Shown here one piece after another: positions 7,312 to 14,634 of a stretch of DNA of 27,056 nucleotides. Every line of letters begins with the position of its first letter. The first letter of the stretch is position 1. The stretch is taken from the NCBI GenBank assembly GCA_964247295.1, contig CAXTTV010000052.1:1-27056 (forward strand). The letters are read 5' to 3'. Below the pieces are notes generated by a model. It searched no databases. It saw nothing but the letters and a program-made list of their open reading frames with translations, and had not been told where the DNA came from. The position numbers and the translations under genes were made by a program. The DNA comes from CAXTTV01 sp964247295 (GTDB lineage Bacteria; Chloroflexota; Ktedonobacteria; Ktedonobacterales; Ktedonobacteraceae).

Positions 7312-8103
7312 TTACTGCCAGTTCTGCGGCACATAACGCTGCCAGAGATCTACCAACTGCTGGCGAATCTCAGAACCAGTCTTGGGTGTATACAGCAGAG
7401 CCGCAACGACACCAGCGATCAGGCCCCAGCGGAACAGCGAACGTGCGCGAGCACGACGGCGATTGTAACGCTCAATCTGCTCAGCAACAGACTCACGGGT
7501 ACCGGAAACGGAACCAGCAACGTTTTTCAAGCTCTGAGAAGCGGTCTGAGCCCCTTTCTTCAGAACATCCTGAGTTGTACCCAGACTAGACTGAAGAGTG
7601 TCTTGAACGTTCCCCAGACTAGACTGAAGAGTGTCTTGAACGTTCCCCAGAACGGGAGCAGCCTGCTTCTGCACCTTTTTCAGATTTTTCTGAGCGGCCT
7701 TAGAAGCGTTCTTCGCATTCTTCTCTAGCAGTTCCTGAGCCGCGCTCAGCCCTGTAGTCAGAACAGTCTGAGCGGTTCCCAGACCGGACTGGGCATTATC
7801 CAGGCCACTGGAGACCACATCCTGAGTTGTGCTCCAACCCGACTGCACATTATCCTGAAGATCGTTTAAGAAAGGCTTCGCCTGCTTGCTCACCTTTTTC
7901 GTATTCTTCTCAAACTGTTTCTGGACCTTCTTGAACTGTTTCTGGGTATCCCTGGATTTTGGTGAAACGGCTGCCTGAGCCGCATCGATACCCAAAGCCA
8001 GTTTATCTTGAGCAAGCTTGGCCCGATCCTGGACTACAGCCAGAGCCGACTGAGCCACATCTTCAGTTTTGGAAGCATAAGAAGTGTTTTTTCTGCTGAA
8101 CAT
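7312..8103 (-). CDS. Repeat-rich YtxH-like membrane-anchored protein
   Basis: A 263-aa protein, almost all Gln, Ser, Lys, Ala and Leu. Residues 20-200 are amphipathic helical repeats of about 11 residues, of the VQDTLQSSLGN type, similar in texture to apolipoprotein or LEA-like proteins. Two larger blocks begin with KKVQKQ (near 58 and 142), each followed by a proline and a run of 11-mers, so the region appears to have duplicated. An Arg-rich stretch (215-221) precedes one membrane segment (224-239), then YTPKTGSEIRQQL, the YtxH-type C-terminal motif. The helical part would lie on one side of the membrane and may lie along lipid or act in stress protection; no enzymatic motif is seen. The start has AGGAG 8 bases upstream. 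A weak -10-like TACAAT is at 8125-8130 on this strand. Confidence 0.8.
   Translation of the reverse strand: MFSRKNTSYASKTEDVAQSALAVVQDRAKLAQDKLALGIDAAQAAVSPKSRDTQKQFKKVQKQFEKNTKKVSKQAKPFLNDLQDNVQSGWSTTQDVVSSGLDNAQSGLGTAQTVLTTGLSAAQELLEKNAKNASKAAQKNLKKVQKQAAPVLGNVQDTLQSSLGNVQDTLQSSLGTTQDVLKKGAQTASQSLKNVAGSVSGTRESVAEQIERYNRRRARARSLFRWGLIAGVVAALLYTPKTGSEIRQQLVDLWQRYVPQNWQ
7581..7650 (-). repeat. Two exact tandem copies of a 33-bp unit plus a 4-bp partial
   Basis: Copies at 7581-7613 and 7614-7646 are identical and followed by CCAG. Each encodes the 11-residue unit GNVQDTLQSSL in the YtxH-like protein. Base-level identity points to a recent duplication. Confidence 0.93.
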
Positions 8104-8244
8104 ACGATTTTCTCCTGGTTATTTATTGTATAGTAGTTTGTCGTAGGCTTAAATATTCTTCTCTACTCAGTACGGGCTAAAATCTAAAGAGGTTTCATTT
8201 TTTTAAACATTATTGACAAAAGTCCCGATAAAGGACAAAAGTCA

Positions 8245-8457
8245 CTAAGACTTTTTCTTAGCAGAGGATAGAGGACATATACTAATATCCAAAAGAGTAG
8301 CCCCTAAAATAGTTCGCATCTCGGCTTCATCATCCGCTTTAAATATTTGCAGGAAAAGGGCCTTTAACATTTCCGAGTCATAAATCGTCGAAATTACACG
8401 GCCAACAACAGGTACGAGTTGAGGAAAGCGCTCGCACCTGGGCTCAGATCTATTTGT
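8245..8457 (-). pseudogene. C-terminal remnant of a second Rpn-family gene
   Basis: An open frame ending at TAG (8245-8247) encodes about 70 residues that match the C-terminal tail of the intact Rpn-family gene just upstream. Both contain RFPQL, then a hydrophobic helix, a DxExL motif before LF, then an acidic DEA before an Ile-Leu pair. The frame is closed by a stop at 8458-8460, with no start codon or nuclease core. It lies 30 bases beyond the stop of the intact copy in the same orientation. The simplest reading is a decayed tandem paralogue whose 5' part has been lost, perhaps by recombination between copies. The rest of the gap to 8104 holds no other gene I can support. Confidence 0.7.
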
Positions 8458-8489
8458 TCATAACCAATTTTATCGACAAGATACAAATT

Positions 8490-9404
8490 CTATAGACTCT
8501 CTAAAATCTGATTTACTTGTGCTTCATCCTTTGCCCCATTAATCTTTCCAAACAACTCATCTAGTCGTTCCGCATCGGAAATCGCTGAAATCTTCTGGCT
8601 GACTCTCTCTTCTAATTGAGGGAAACGACTTTTAACGAGCATCATGATATATCTTCTTTGAGTTTGAGCTCTGCCTTCCCGTTTACCCTCAGCTCTGCCT
8701 TCCCGTTTACCCTCAGCTCTACTTTCCCGTTTGGCAGCTACAAGAAGTTTTTTGACCTCGGGATCTTCTAGTAATATATTTTTAAACATTTGTAATTTCT
8801 CCTGCACTCGCTGCTTTTCTTGTGTGGAAAGCATTCTCGCTCTTTGTAATAAGACTCGCAACCAGGTTAATTGTCGTGATAATTGCATATCAGTGTATGC
8901 TGTTTCCATTTCAGTGATGGCTTCTAAAATTATATCGGCTGTCACACTATGCATCGCAGGCAGCAAAGCGTACATGCCGATGGCCTTCTGGTCCTTATAA
9001 AGACGTGCGTCCAGTTTCCAGAGTGCTACAGTGCGAAACCGAAATTGCAGAATTACTTCCGTTCCACTGATCTCTTTATACAAAGATTTTACCACGCCCG
9101 TTTTAAAAGGATAAATAATCAAAGAGATTACTGGCTTACCAAATTTTCTGAGGAGCAGGCAGTGATATTCTAACATGCGAAGATCCATGTCTGAGCTACC
9201 ACTTACCTCCATCTCAATATGCAAAACATGTTCCTGGTCACGATACTGTACTTTATAGATCCGGTCCGCCCGCAAAGGTGGTCGCAAAATCTCGATATTT
9301 AACTCTTCTATATAGTGGGCTTCAGGTAGAAAATAGGGGATCATTATGCCCTCTCGACCCTCGAAAAGTGATTTTAAGGTGCTGTCATATGGTTGCTGGC
9401 TCAT
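8490..9404 (-). CDS. Rpn-family (PD-(D/E)XK nuclease/putative transposase) protein
   Basis: A 304-aa protein. The ATG at 9404 is chosen because GGAGGAGGAAGAG lies directly upstream; an earlier in-frame start at 9458 lacks a site. The N-terminus (QPYDSTLKSLFE) and the core ADRIYKVQ ... VLHIEMEV ... MLEYHCLLLRKF are the Rpn/PD-(D/E)XK transposase-like pattern common in large Chloroflexota and cyanobacterial genomes. The usual Glu-x-Gln of the active site appears as Glu-x-Glu, so activity is uncertain. Residues 225-248 are eight-residue repeats of RAEGKREG, then a C-terminal helical tail. Family members such as E. coli RpnA are DNA endonucleases linked to recombination; true mobility is unproven. 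A degraded relative lies immediately downstream. Confidence 0.82.
   Translation of the reverse strand: MSQQPYDSTLKSLFEGREGIMIPYFLPEAHYIEELNIEILRPPLRADRIYKVQYRDQEHVLHIEMEVSGSSDMDLRMLEYHCLLLRKFGKPVISLIIYPFKTGVVKSLYKEISGTEVILQFRFRTVALWKLDARLYKDQKAIGMYALLPAMHSVTADIILEAITEMETAYTDMQLSRQLTWLRVLLQRARMLSTQEKQRVQEKLQMFKNILLEDPEVKKLLVAAKRESRAEGKREGRAEGKREGRAQTQRRYIMMLVKSRFPQLEERVSQKISAISDAERLDELFGKINGAKDEAQVNQILESL
8667..8732 (-). repeat. 24-bp tandem repeat in the Rpn-family gene
   Basis: Two exact 24-bp copies (8667-8690, 8691-8714) and a diverged partial third (8715-8732) encode a charged linker of RAEGKREG units. Confidence 0.9.
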
Positions 9405-9429
9405 CTCTTCCTCCTCCTCACTTGCATCT

Positions 9430-9458
9430 ATTATAATAAATATCCCGATATAATACAA
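9430..9458 (-). promoter_or_regulatory. Candidate promoter of the Rpn-family gene
   Basis: On the minus strand, TTGTAT (9453-9458), 17 bases, then a perfect TATAAT (9430-9435), about 25 bases before the ATG. The -35 is weak, and AT richness allows other positions nearby. Confidence 0.5.
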
Positions 9459-9553
9459 TAATAATTTCTATTTACTCTTTTTACTTTTCTAGTAGTTATA
9501 ATCTTTCATAGAAGTGGTCGCAGAAAGCTTTTTTCCGTTTTCCCCGTTGTTGG

Positions 9554-9562
9554 TGCTATACT
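9554..9562 (+). promoter_or_regulatory. Extended -10 promoter of prfA
   Basis: TGCTATACT (TATACT at 9557-9562) is an extended -10 element; no good -35 is seen. The same TGCTATACT string stands upstream of two other genes in this window. It would give a leader of about 200 bases before prfA. Confidence 0.55.
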
Positions 9563-9610
9563 GTAGGTATGAATTTGATAGAAAATCCCTTCTTTCCTTA
9601 TATAGGACTG

Positions 9611-9679
9611 CGGCAGCCCACTCCCTGTCGCGCCACTGTTGAGCGCTATCTGCTTGCTGCCGGGTAGCGGGGCTTCCCC
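9611..9679 (+). other. Structured prfA leader region
   Basis: Within the roughly 200-base leader, CGGCAGC (9611-9617) pairs with GCTGCCG (9656-9662), enclosing GCGC (9630-9633)/GCGC (9643-9646). A small GGGG-CTT-CCCC hairpin (9669-9679) follows. It could be an RNA leader with a regulatory or stabilising role. No known riboswitch class is recognised. Confidence 0.35.
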
Positions 9680-9773
9680 TGCCCTAAAGCGTATCCTCAT
9701 TTCACAACATCACCAATTGTCTTTGTTTTTTTCCGCTTCAACATGTCTTTTTCTATTGGGAGGCTTTCAAGTA

Positions 9774-10871
9774 ATGGATCTGATCGATAAATTAGCAAAC
9801 CTTGCGAAACGCTATGACGAGCTGAATACTTTGATGGCGCAGCCTGAGGTTACCAGCGATATCCCGCTCTTACAACGCTATGGGCGTGAACATTCCGAAC
9901 TCGAAGATGTGGTTAATAAATACCACGAACTTAAAGAGAATGAGCAACAAATGGGCGATGCTCAGCAGATGTATTCGGAAAGCGATGATCCCGAGATGCG
10001 TGATCTGGCCTACGAGGAAATGGAGAGCCTGAAGGCCCACAAAGAGAAACTGATGGAAGAGGTTCAGGTCTCGCTACTCCCCAAAGATATTATGGATGAG
10101 AAGAACGCGATTGTCACTGTCCAGGCCGGGGCTGGCGGCGATGAGGCTGCTCTTTTTGGGGCTGAACTCTACCGCATGTACAGCCGCTACGCTGAGGGTC
10201 GCCGCTGGAAAGTCGAGATTATGGATATCAATGAGACGGAGCAGGGCGGCATCAAGGATGTCTCCTTTACAGTGAAGGGCCGGGGTCCATATAGCCGCTT
10301 AAAATATGAGGGCGGCACTCATCGTGTTCAACGAGTCCCCACAACTGAGGCCAATGGCCGTATCCATACCTCCACGGTAAAGGTGATTGTGCTTCCAGAG
10401 ATCGATGATGACATTAATATTGATATTCGCACCGAGGATATTCGCGTCGATGTCTATCGCTCTACTGGTCACGGCGGTCAGAGCGTGAATACGACAGACT
10501 CAGCCGTTCGCATCACCCATCTGCCCTCGGGATTAGTGGTGACCTGCCAGGATGAAAAGTCGCAGTTGAAAAATAAAACGAAGGCGCTTTCTGTGCTAAA
10601 ATCACGGTTGTGGGATCTTGAACAGGCGAAGCGCCAGGAAGAGCTCAGTAAGAGCCGGCGCTCACAGGTCCAGACTGGTGATCGGAGCGAAAAGATCCGA
10701 ACCTATAATTTCCCACAGGATCGCGTGACGGATCACCGCATTGGCCTGACCCGACATAATCTGCCCGGCGTGCTCAATGGCGAATTGGACGAGTTTATTG
10801 ATGCGTTAATAACCGTCGATCAGGCAGATCGACTGCAGAATATGTTTGAGGAAGAGGTACCGGTAAAGTAA
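9774..10871 (+). CDS. prfA: Peptide chain release factor 1
   Basis: A 365-aa class I release factor that hydrolyses peptidyl-tRNA at UAA and UAG stop codons. The stop-recognition segment reads RVPTTEANGRIHTS (PTT at 189-191), the RF1-type PxT signature rather than the SPF of RF2. The catalytic GGQ is at 234-236 in TGHGGQSVNTTDSAVR. Length and domain order are normal. The start ATG 9774 follows GGGAGG by about 10 bases. The frame extends upstream, but that stretch has no ribosome site and is not conserved in style. The methyltransferase prmC, often downstream of prfA, is not here; an aminotransferase follows after 86 bases. Confidence 0.97.
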   Translation: MDLIDKLANLAKRYDELNTLMAQPEVTSDIPLLQRYGREHSELEDVVNKYHELKENEQQMGDAQQMYSESDDPEMRDLAYEEMESLKAHKEKLMEEVQVSLLPKDIMDEKNAIVTVQAGAGGDEAALFGAELYRMYSRYAEGRRWKVEIMDINETEQGGIKDVSFTVKGRGPYSRLKYEGGTHRVQRVPTTEANGRIHTSTVKVIVLPEIDDDINIDIRTEDIRVDVYRSTGHGGQSVNTTDSAVRITHLPSGLVVTCQDEKSQLKNKTKALSVLKSRLWDLEQAKRQEELSKSRRSQVQTGDRSEKIRTYNFPQDRVTDHRIGLTRHNLPGVLNGELDEFIDALITVDQADRLQNMFEEEVPVK

Positions 10872-10913
10872 TGAGTGGCTGCCGCTGCCTGTGAACAATG
10901 GTGTTATCACAGA

Positions 10914-10932
10914 GGCCTCAATGACTGAGGCC
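10914..10932 (+). other. Hairpin between prfA and the aminotransferase gene
   Basis: GGCCTCA (10914-10920), loop ATGAC, TGAGGCC (10926-10932): a perfect 7-bp stem without a following T run. It is probably an RNA processing or stability element rather than a full terminator. Confidence 0.45.
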
Positions 10933-10957
10933 ATCACTGAAAGGTAGGCTTATTCGC

Positions 10958-12172
10958 ATGACGCAACTGATTGTTGGACATTCAGAGAATATTTCGTACA
11001 CGACACCGGAACTGAACCCACCCTATAGATTGCTACTGGGACCCGGCCCCTGCAATGTCGATCCTCGTGTTCTCCGCGTCAGTATCGCTCCCCAATTGGG
11101 ACATCTGGACCCGGAGCTGTTTAAGATTATGGAAGAGACGATCAGAATGCTGCGCCAGACCTTCCAGACAAAAAATGAGATGACGCTCTGCGTCTCTGGC
11201 TCCGGCTTCTCCGGCGCTGAAGCGGTCCTGAGCAATCTATTGGAAGAGGGCGATACACTTATCGCTGGCAGCCTCGGCTTCTTCAGCGGGAAAATCACAG
11301 AAATCTCTACACGCGCTGGAGCCAATGTGATTAATCTGGAGACAGAGCTGGGGCAACCATTGATGGCGGAGCGCCTGGAGGAGGCTTTCAAGCAGCACCC
11401 AGAGGCGAAGATTTTCGCGACGGCGATTGCTGAAACGTCGACCGGCCTCTGGCAACCCATGGAGGAGCTAGAGCGGATCACGCATGCCCATGGCGCGCTT
11501 TTTGTGGTCGATGCGGTCTGCGGCCTGGGTGGTATCCCCGTGGATGTCGATACGATGAGGATTGACGCCTGCTATTCCGGGAGTCAGAAATGCCTTGGGG
11601 CTCTGCCCGGTCTGGCACCGGTGACGCTGAATGCTCGCGCCGTCGAAACAATTAAGAAGCGCAAGAAGCCTGTCCAAAGCTATTATCTGGATCTTCAGTA
11701 TCTGCACAACTATTGGAATGGGGATCACGCTTACCACCATACCCTTAATAGCAATCTAATCTATGGCCTGTACGAGGCTCTGAGAATTACCGAAGAGGAG
11801 GGGCTGGAGCAGCGGTTCAAACGCCATAGCCTGCACGGCTCTGCGGTCAGGGCCGGAGCCAAAGCTCTGGGCCTTCAGATACTGACGCAACCAGTCTATG
11901 AGCTTCCGGTGCTATCCGCGATCACGCTTCCTCAAGGCGTGGACGAGTTTAAGATCCGCCAACTTCTGCTTGAGGAATACGGGATTGAGATTGGCGGGGG
12001 CTTTGGAGCGCTTAAAGGCCGGTTGATCCGCATTGGCCTGATGGGGTACAATTCAAGCCGAAAGAATGTCGCTACAGTGCTTTCAGCATTGGAGAACGTT
12101 CTGCCGCGTTGTGGCTTGAAGCTCCAGCCGGGAGCGGCGATGGCTGCCGCTGAAGCAGTTTATAATCAGTAA
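10958..12172 (+). CDS. Class V aminotransferase, alanine/serine-glyoxylate type
   Basis: A 404-aa PLP enzyme of fold type I, class V, in the group of alanine-glyoxylate, serine-glyoxylate and serine-pyruvate aminotransferases. Recognisable features are LLGPGPCNVDPRVL and LGHLDPELF at the N-terminus, SGSGFSGAEAVLSNLLEEGD for the cofactor phosphate region, the PLP-contacting VVDAVCGLGG, and the Schiff-base lysine 211 in GSQKCLG. The C-terminal IEIGGGFGALKGRLIRIGLMG is also typical, with substrate-binding Arg. Length is normal. The ATG follows AAAGGTAGG. It would transfer an amino group to glyoxylate, giving glycine. The HAD hydrolase 76 bases downstream is probably cotranscribed; if that enzyme acts on phosphoglycolate the two would bracket a glycolate-to-glycine route. 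That link is speculative. Confidence 0.88.
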   Translation: MTQLIVGHSENISYTTPELNPPYRLLLGPGPCNVDPRVLRVSIAPQLGHLDPELFKIMEETIRMLRQTFQTKNEMTLCVSGSGFSGAEAVLSNLLEEGDTLIAGSLGFFSGKITEISTRAGANVINLETELGQPLMAERLEEAFKQHPEAKIFATAIAETSTGLWQPMEELERITHAHGALFVVDAVCGLGGIPVDVDTMRIDACYSGSQKCLGALPGLAPVTLNARAVETIKKRKKPVQSYYLDLQYLHNYWNGDHAYHHTLNSNLIYGLYEALRITEEEGLEQRFKRHSLHGSAVRAGAKALGLQILTQPVYELPVLSAITLPQGVDEFKIRQLLLEEYGIEIGGGFGALKGRLIRIGLMGYNSSRKNVATVLSALENVLPRCGLKLQPGAAMAAAEAVYNQ

Positions 12173-12182
12173 TCATCAACGC

Positions 12183-12228
12183 GAAGACCTGTTGCCAACC
12201 AGATCAGTCAGGGCCGCGACAGGTCTTC
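12183..12228 (+). other. Strong hairpin between aminotransferase and HAD genes
   Basis: GAAGACCTGTTGC (12183-12195) pairs with GCGACAGGTCTTC (12216-12228), 13 bp with one T-G wobble and a 20-base loop. It lies about 11 bases past the aminotransferase stop. The T run is short (TCTCTCC), so it may attenuate or protect the upstream message. Confidence 0.55.
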
Positions 12229-12248
12229 TCTCCTGGAAAGATTTTCGT

Positions 12249-12986
12249 ATGGCATTGGAACAACCACAGGCAATCCGAACCGTTTTTCTGGATGCCGGCT
12301 TTACTCTCATACGCCCAACTGTCTCTACCGAGGAGATCTGCCAGCAGGCTTGCCGGAAACTGGACCTGCATATCCATCTGGATCAGATCCGAGGACGCAT
12401 CCATGAGGCGGAAGATCTTTTTTTCCAGCGCATTCGTGAGAACCGAGATATTTGGGCCAGCAATGGGAACATCAGCCAGTTCTGGCAGATATACTATATG
12501 GATCTGCTGCGCCCCTTCATCGAGGAACACGATGAGGATCGTCTTCAGAAATTGGCGGCCCAGATCATCCAGGAGTTTGATCTCCATACAAACTGGGAGA
12601 TCTATCCCGATGTCCTACCGACACTAGAGAAACTCAAGGCGCATCAGTATTTTCTGGGCGTGATCTCCGACTGGAGCATCGCCCTGGGCCAGATCCTACG
12701 AGAACATCAGCTTACGCAGTACTTTGATTATCTGATCGTTTCCGCCGCCCATGGATATGCCAAGCCTTCGGCCCAGCTTTACGATCTGGCTTTACAACGA
12801 GCCAACGCCATCGCCGATTATACTATCCACATCGGCGATATGTATATCAACGATGTTCTGGGCGCGCGAGCCGTTGGCATTACGCCGATCCTGCTTGATC
12901 GCTCCAAACTTGTTGATCCACAAACCGTGGATTGCCTTGTCATTCGCTCATTAAACGAGCTACCAACGTTACTGGAGATCTCCTGA
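12249..12986 (+). CDS. HAD-superfamily hydrolase
   Basis: A 245-aa haloacid-dehalogenase-type phosphatase with a helical cap (about residues 25-105). Motif I is FLDAGFTL: the nucleophile is Asp 15, but the usual second Asp is Gly, as in REG-2/HDHD3-like HAD proteins, so efficient phosphatase activity is uncertain. Motif II is GVISDW, motif III lysine is in GYAKPSAQLY, and motif IV is IGDMYINDVLGARAVG. The start is the ATG at 12249, with GGAAAG 8 bases upstream. It follows the aminotransferase after a strong hairpin and converges on the nicotinamidase-like gene with 18 bases between stops. The substrate is not evident. Confidence 0.85.
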   Translation: MALEQPQAIRTVFLDAGFTLIRPTVSTEEICQQACRKLDLHIHLDQIRGRIHEAEDLFFQRIRENRDIWASNGNISQFWQIYYMDLLRPFIEEHDEDRLQKLAAQIIQEFDLHTNWEIYPDVLPTLEKLKAHQYFLGVISDWSIALGQILREHQLTQYFDYLIVSAAHGYAKPSAQLYDLALQRANAIADYTIHIGDMYINDVLGARAVGITPILLDRSKLVDPQTVDCLVIRSLNELPTLLEIS

Positions 12987-13004
12987 CGAAAGGCTCTCTC
13001 AAGA

Positions 13005-13733
13005 TCATATAAATGCCTGGAGCAGCTCGCGGACAATCTCGATACCGTTGAGGCGCATATGATAGAGAAATGTTAGATGGAGAAAATCGCCATCGTGGGC
13101 AAAAGCTCCGATCTCCCGCGCGACCTCTAGAGGCGTGTCATAGGTCTGCACCGCATTGGCGGGTACGATCACACGCATTGGGAGGTTATAGGCGTTGGCG
13201 TAAAGCTTCAAATGCATCGCCATCTGATATATACAAAGATCTGTACAATCACCTACAACAACAACGGCACTCAGGCTCTGGTGGTCTTTTAACCATTGAT
13301 TTAGCTCGGTACCGTGAAAGGCATTCAGGGAATTTTTCGCGACGATCGTAAAGCGATCCGCGAAGGGTAGCCGCGCAAGCTCAGGGATAGTCCCAGCCTC
13401 TGAAGTGCCCGACTGACAGTGTGGAGGGAAATCGCGAAACTCCACCGAGTCTGGAGTATGGCAGTCCTGGGCAAGCACAAAGTCGCGTACTCCAATCTCA
13501 TACGCGCCCTCAAAGGTTTTGACTACGGACGGAATGATCTCCTCTACTCGGGGGCTGGAGAGCGCGCCTTTATGACAAAAACCATTAATCATATCTACAC
13601 TCAACAAAGCGACTCGCCCGTGTTCCGCCTCTGAGCGCAACCCTTCCCACGCTAGCGGCTGTAGCCCACTCTCCCATTCGCGCATCGCCAGCAGAAATGC
13701 GGTCCCCCGATCAATAAATGGTTCGGTTAACAT
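13005..13733 (-). CDS. Nicotinamidase-like isochorismatase-fold cysteine hydrolase
   Basis: A 242-aa amidohydrolase. The catalytic triad is visible as Asp 47 (LLSVDMINGF), Lys 133 (VAKNSLNAF) and Cys 167 (GDCTDLCIYQMA). A metal site D90-x-H92 with a later H105 (FPPHC) matches nicotinamidase rather than plain isochorismatase. Nicotinamidase converts nicotinamide to nicotinate for NAD salvage. The gene before it in the operon is an NrtR-type regulator, which classically controls NAD genes, so context supports this role strongly. The gap is 50 bases, and the ATG has AGGAGAG 7 bases upstream. Alternatives within the isochorismatase fold cannot be excluded, so no gene symbol is given. Confidence 0.82.
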   Translation of the reverse strand: MLTEPFIDRGTAFLLAMREWESGLQPLAWEGLRSEAEHGRVALLSVDMINGFCHKGALSSPRVEEIIPSVVKTFEGAYEIGVRDFVLAQDCHTPDSVEFRDFPPHCQSGTSEAGTIPELARLPFADRFTIVAKNSLNAFHGTELNQWLKDHQSLSAVVVVGDCTDLCIYQMAMHLKLYANAYNLPMRVIVPANAVQTYDTPLEVAREIGAFAHDGDFLHLTFLYHMRLNGIEIVRELLQAFI

Positions 13734-13783
13734 CAGACTCTCTCCTTCTCTTTAAAACGTCAATTCAGGCAAAATGGACAGCT

Positions 13784-14515
13784 TTATCCAAGGTTAGCGC
13801 TGTCTTCAGCCTCTGGATTAAAGCGGTACAAACGCGCCGGACGATGCGTCCCCTCCATCTTTTTGGCTCCTGTATCTTCCAGAATACCGGTGGAAAGAAT
13901 CTTTTTACGAAAATTCCGCTTATCGAGCCGACGATGCAGGATGATCTCATGGACCTGTTGCAATTCTCGTAAAGTGAACTGCCCAGGCAAAAGATTAAAA
14001 ACAATAGTTGTGTAGTTTAGCTTACCCCGCAGACGCTTCAATGCGTAGTCCAGAATATGCTGGTGATCAAAGGCCAGTTGTGGCAAATCATAAACCGGGA
14101 ACCAATCCACCTCTGTCGCATCATCAGCAGCCCGCACCTGAAGCCGTGCTGAGTCTAGCAAAGCAAAGTAAACCACTGTGATCACACGCGTGCGCGGATC
14201 TCGACCAGGATCTCCAAAAGTGTAGAGTTGCTCCAGGTAGACATCCTGCACCCCCGTCTCTTCCTGCAATTCACGCTTGGCTGCTGTCTCTAGAGATTCA
14301 TTGATATTTACAAAGCCGCCGGGGATCGCCCACATACCCTCGTAGGGCCAGGAGCGGCGCTTGATTAAGAGGACCTGAAGGTCTCTCTGGCGCAGGCTCA
14401 TCATCACAACATCTACAGTAACGGATGGACGCTCGTACTTGCTAGGATCGTAATGATGCTCCACCGCCTCCTTACTTACGACGGATTGCGGCTCCGCCTG
14501 CTCTTCCTGCTGCAT
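13784..14515 (-). CDS. nrtR: NrtR-type Nudix/winged-helix transcriptional regulator
   Basis: A 243-aa protein. Residues 30-145 form a Nudix domain with a complete Nudix box from Gly 67 to Val 89 (G-x5-E-x7-RELQEETGV), so hydrolase chemistry may survive, unlike many NrtR proteins whose box has degenerated. The C-terminal 80 residues (FTLRELQQVHEIILHRRLDKRN, then KMEGTHRPARLYRF) match the NrtR winged-helix DNA-binding domain. NrtR represses NAD biosynthesis and salvage genes and is released by ADP-ribose. It heads an operon with the nicotinamidase-like gene and has a palindromic site at its own promoter, which suggests autoregulation. The ribosome site is weak (GAGAG). Confidence 0.86.
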   Translation of the reverse strand: MQQEEQAEPQSVVSKEAVEHHYDPSKYERPSVTVDVVMMSLRQRDLQVLLIKRRSWPYEGMWAIPGGFVNINESLETAAKRELQEETGVQDVYLEQLYTFGDPGRDPRTRVITVVYFALLDSARLQVRAADDATEVDWFPVYDLPQLAFDHQHILDYALKRLRGKLNYTTIVFNLLPGQFTLRELQQVHEIILHRRLDKRNFRKKILSTGILEDTGAKKMEGTHRPARLYRFNPEAEDSANLG

Positions 14516-14584
14516 AGGCTCTCACTACTCTTTCATGCTTTTCGTACAGACGAGTGTCTTTCTATCGGTCTCGTGTTCTCATCA

Positions 14585-14607
14585 ATTAGTGTTAGAAGTA
14601 CACTAAT
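14585..14607 (-). promoter_or_regulatory. Palindromic operator, probable NrtR binding site
   Basis: ATTAGTGT (14585-14592), 7 bases, ACACTAAT (14600-14607): a perfect 8-bp inverted repeat that overlaps the -10 by two bases and covers the expected start site of the nrtR transcript. The position suits autorepression by NrtR, whose known sites are palindromes of about 20 bp. Confidence 0.72.
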
Positions 14608-14634
14608 ATTACTTGACTGATATCGGGTTGTCAA
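14606..14634 (-). promoter_or_regulatory. sigma-A promoter of the nrtR operon
   Basis: On the minus strand, a perfect TTGACA (14629-14634), a 17-base spacer, then TAATAT (14606-14611). It would start transcription near 14599, inside the palindromic operator. Confidence 0.75.

Noticed and set aside
9639..9773. N-terminal extension of release factor 1 from an upstream in-frame start
   Set aside because: The extension is unlike the RF1 family, has no ribosome site, and overlaps the structured leader; the ATG at 9774 has GGGAGG.
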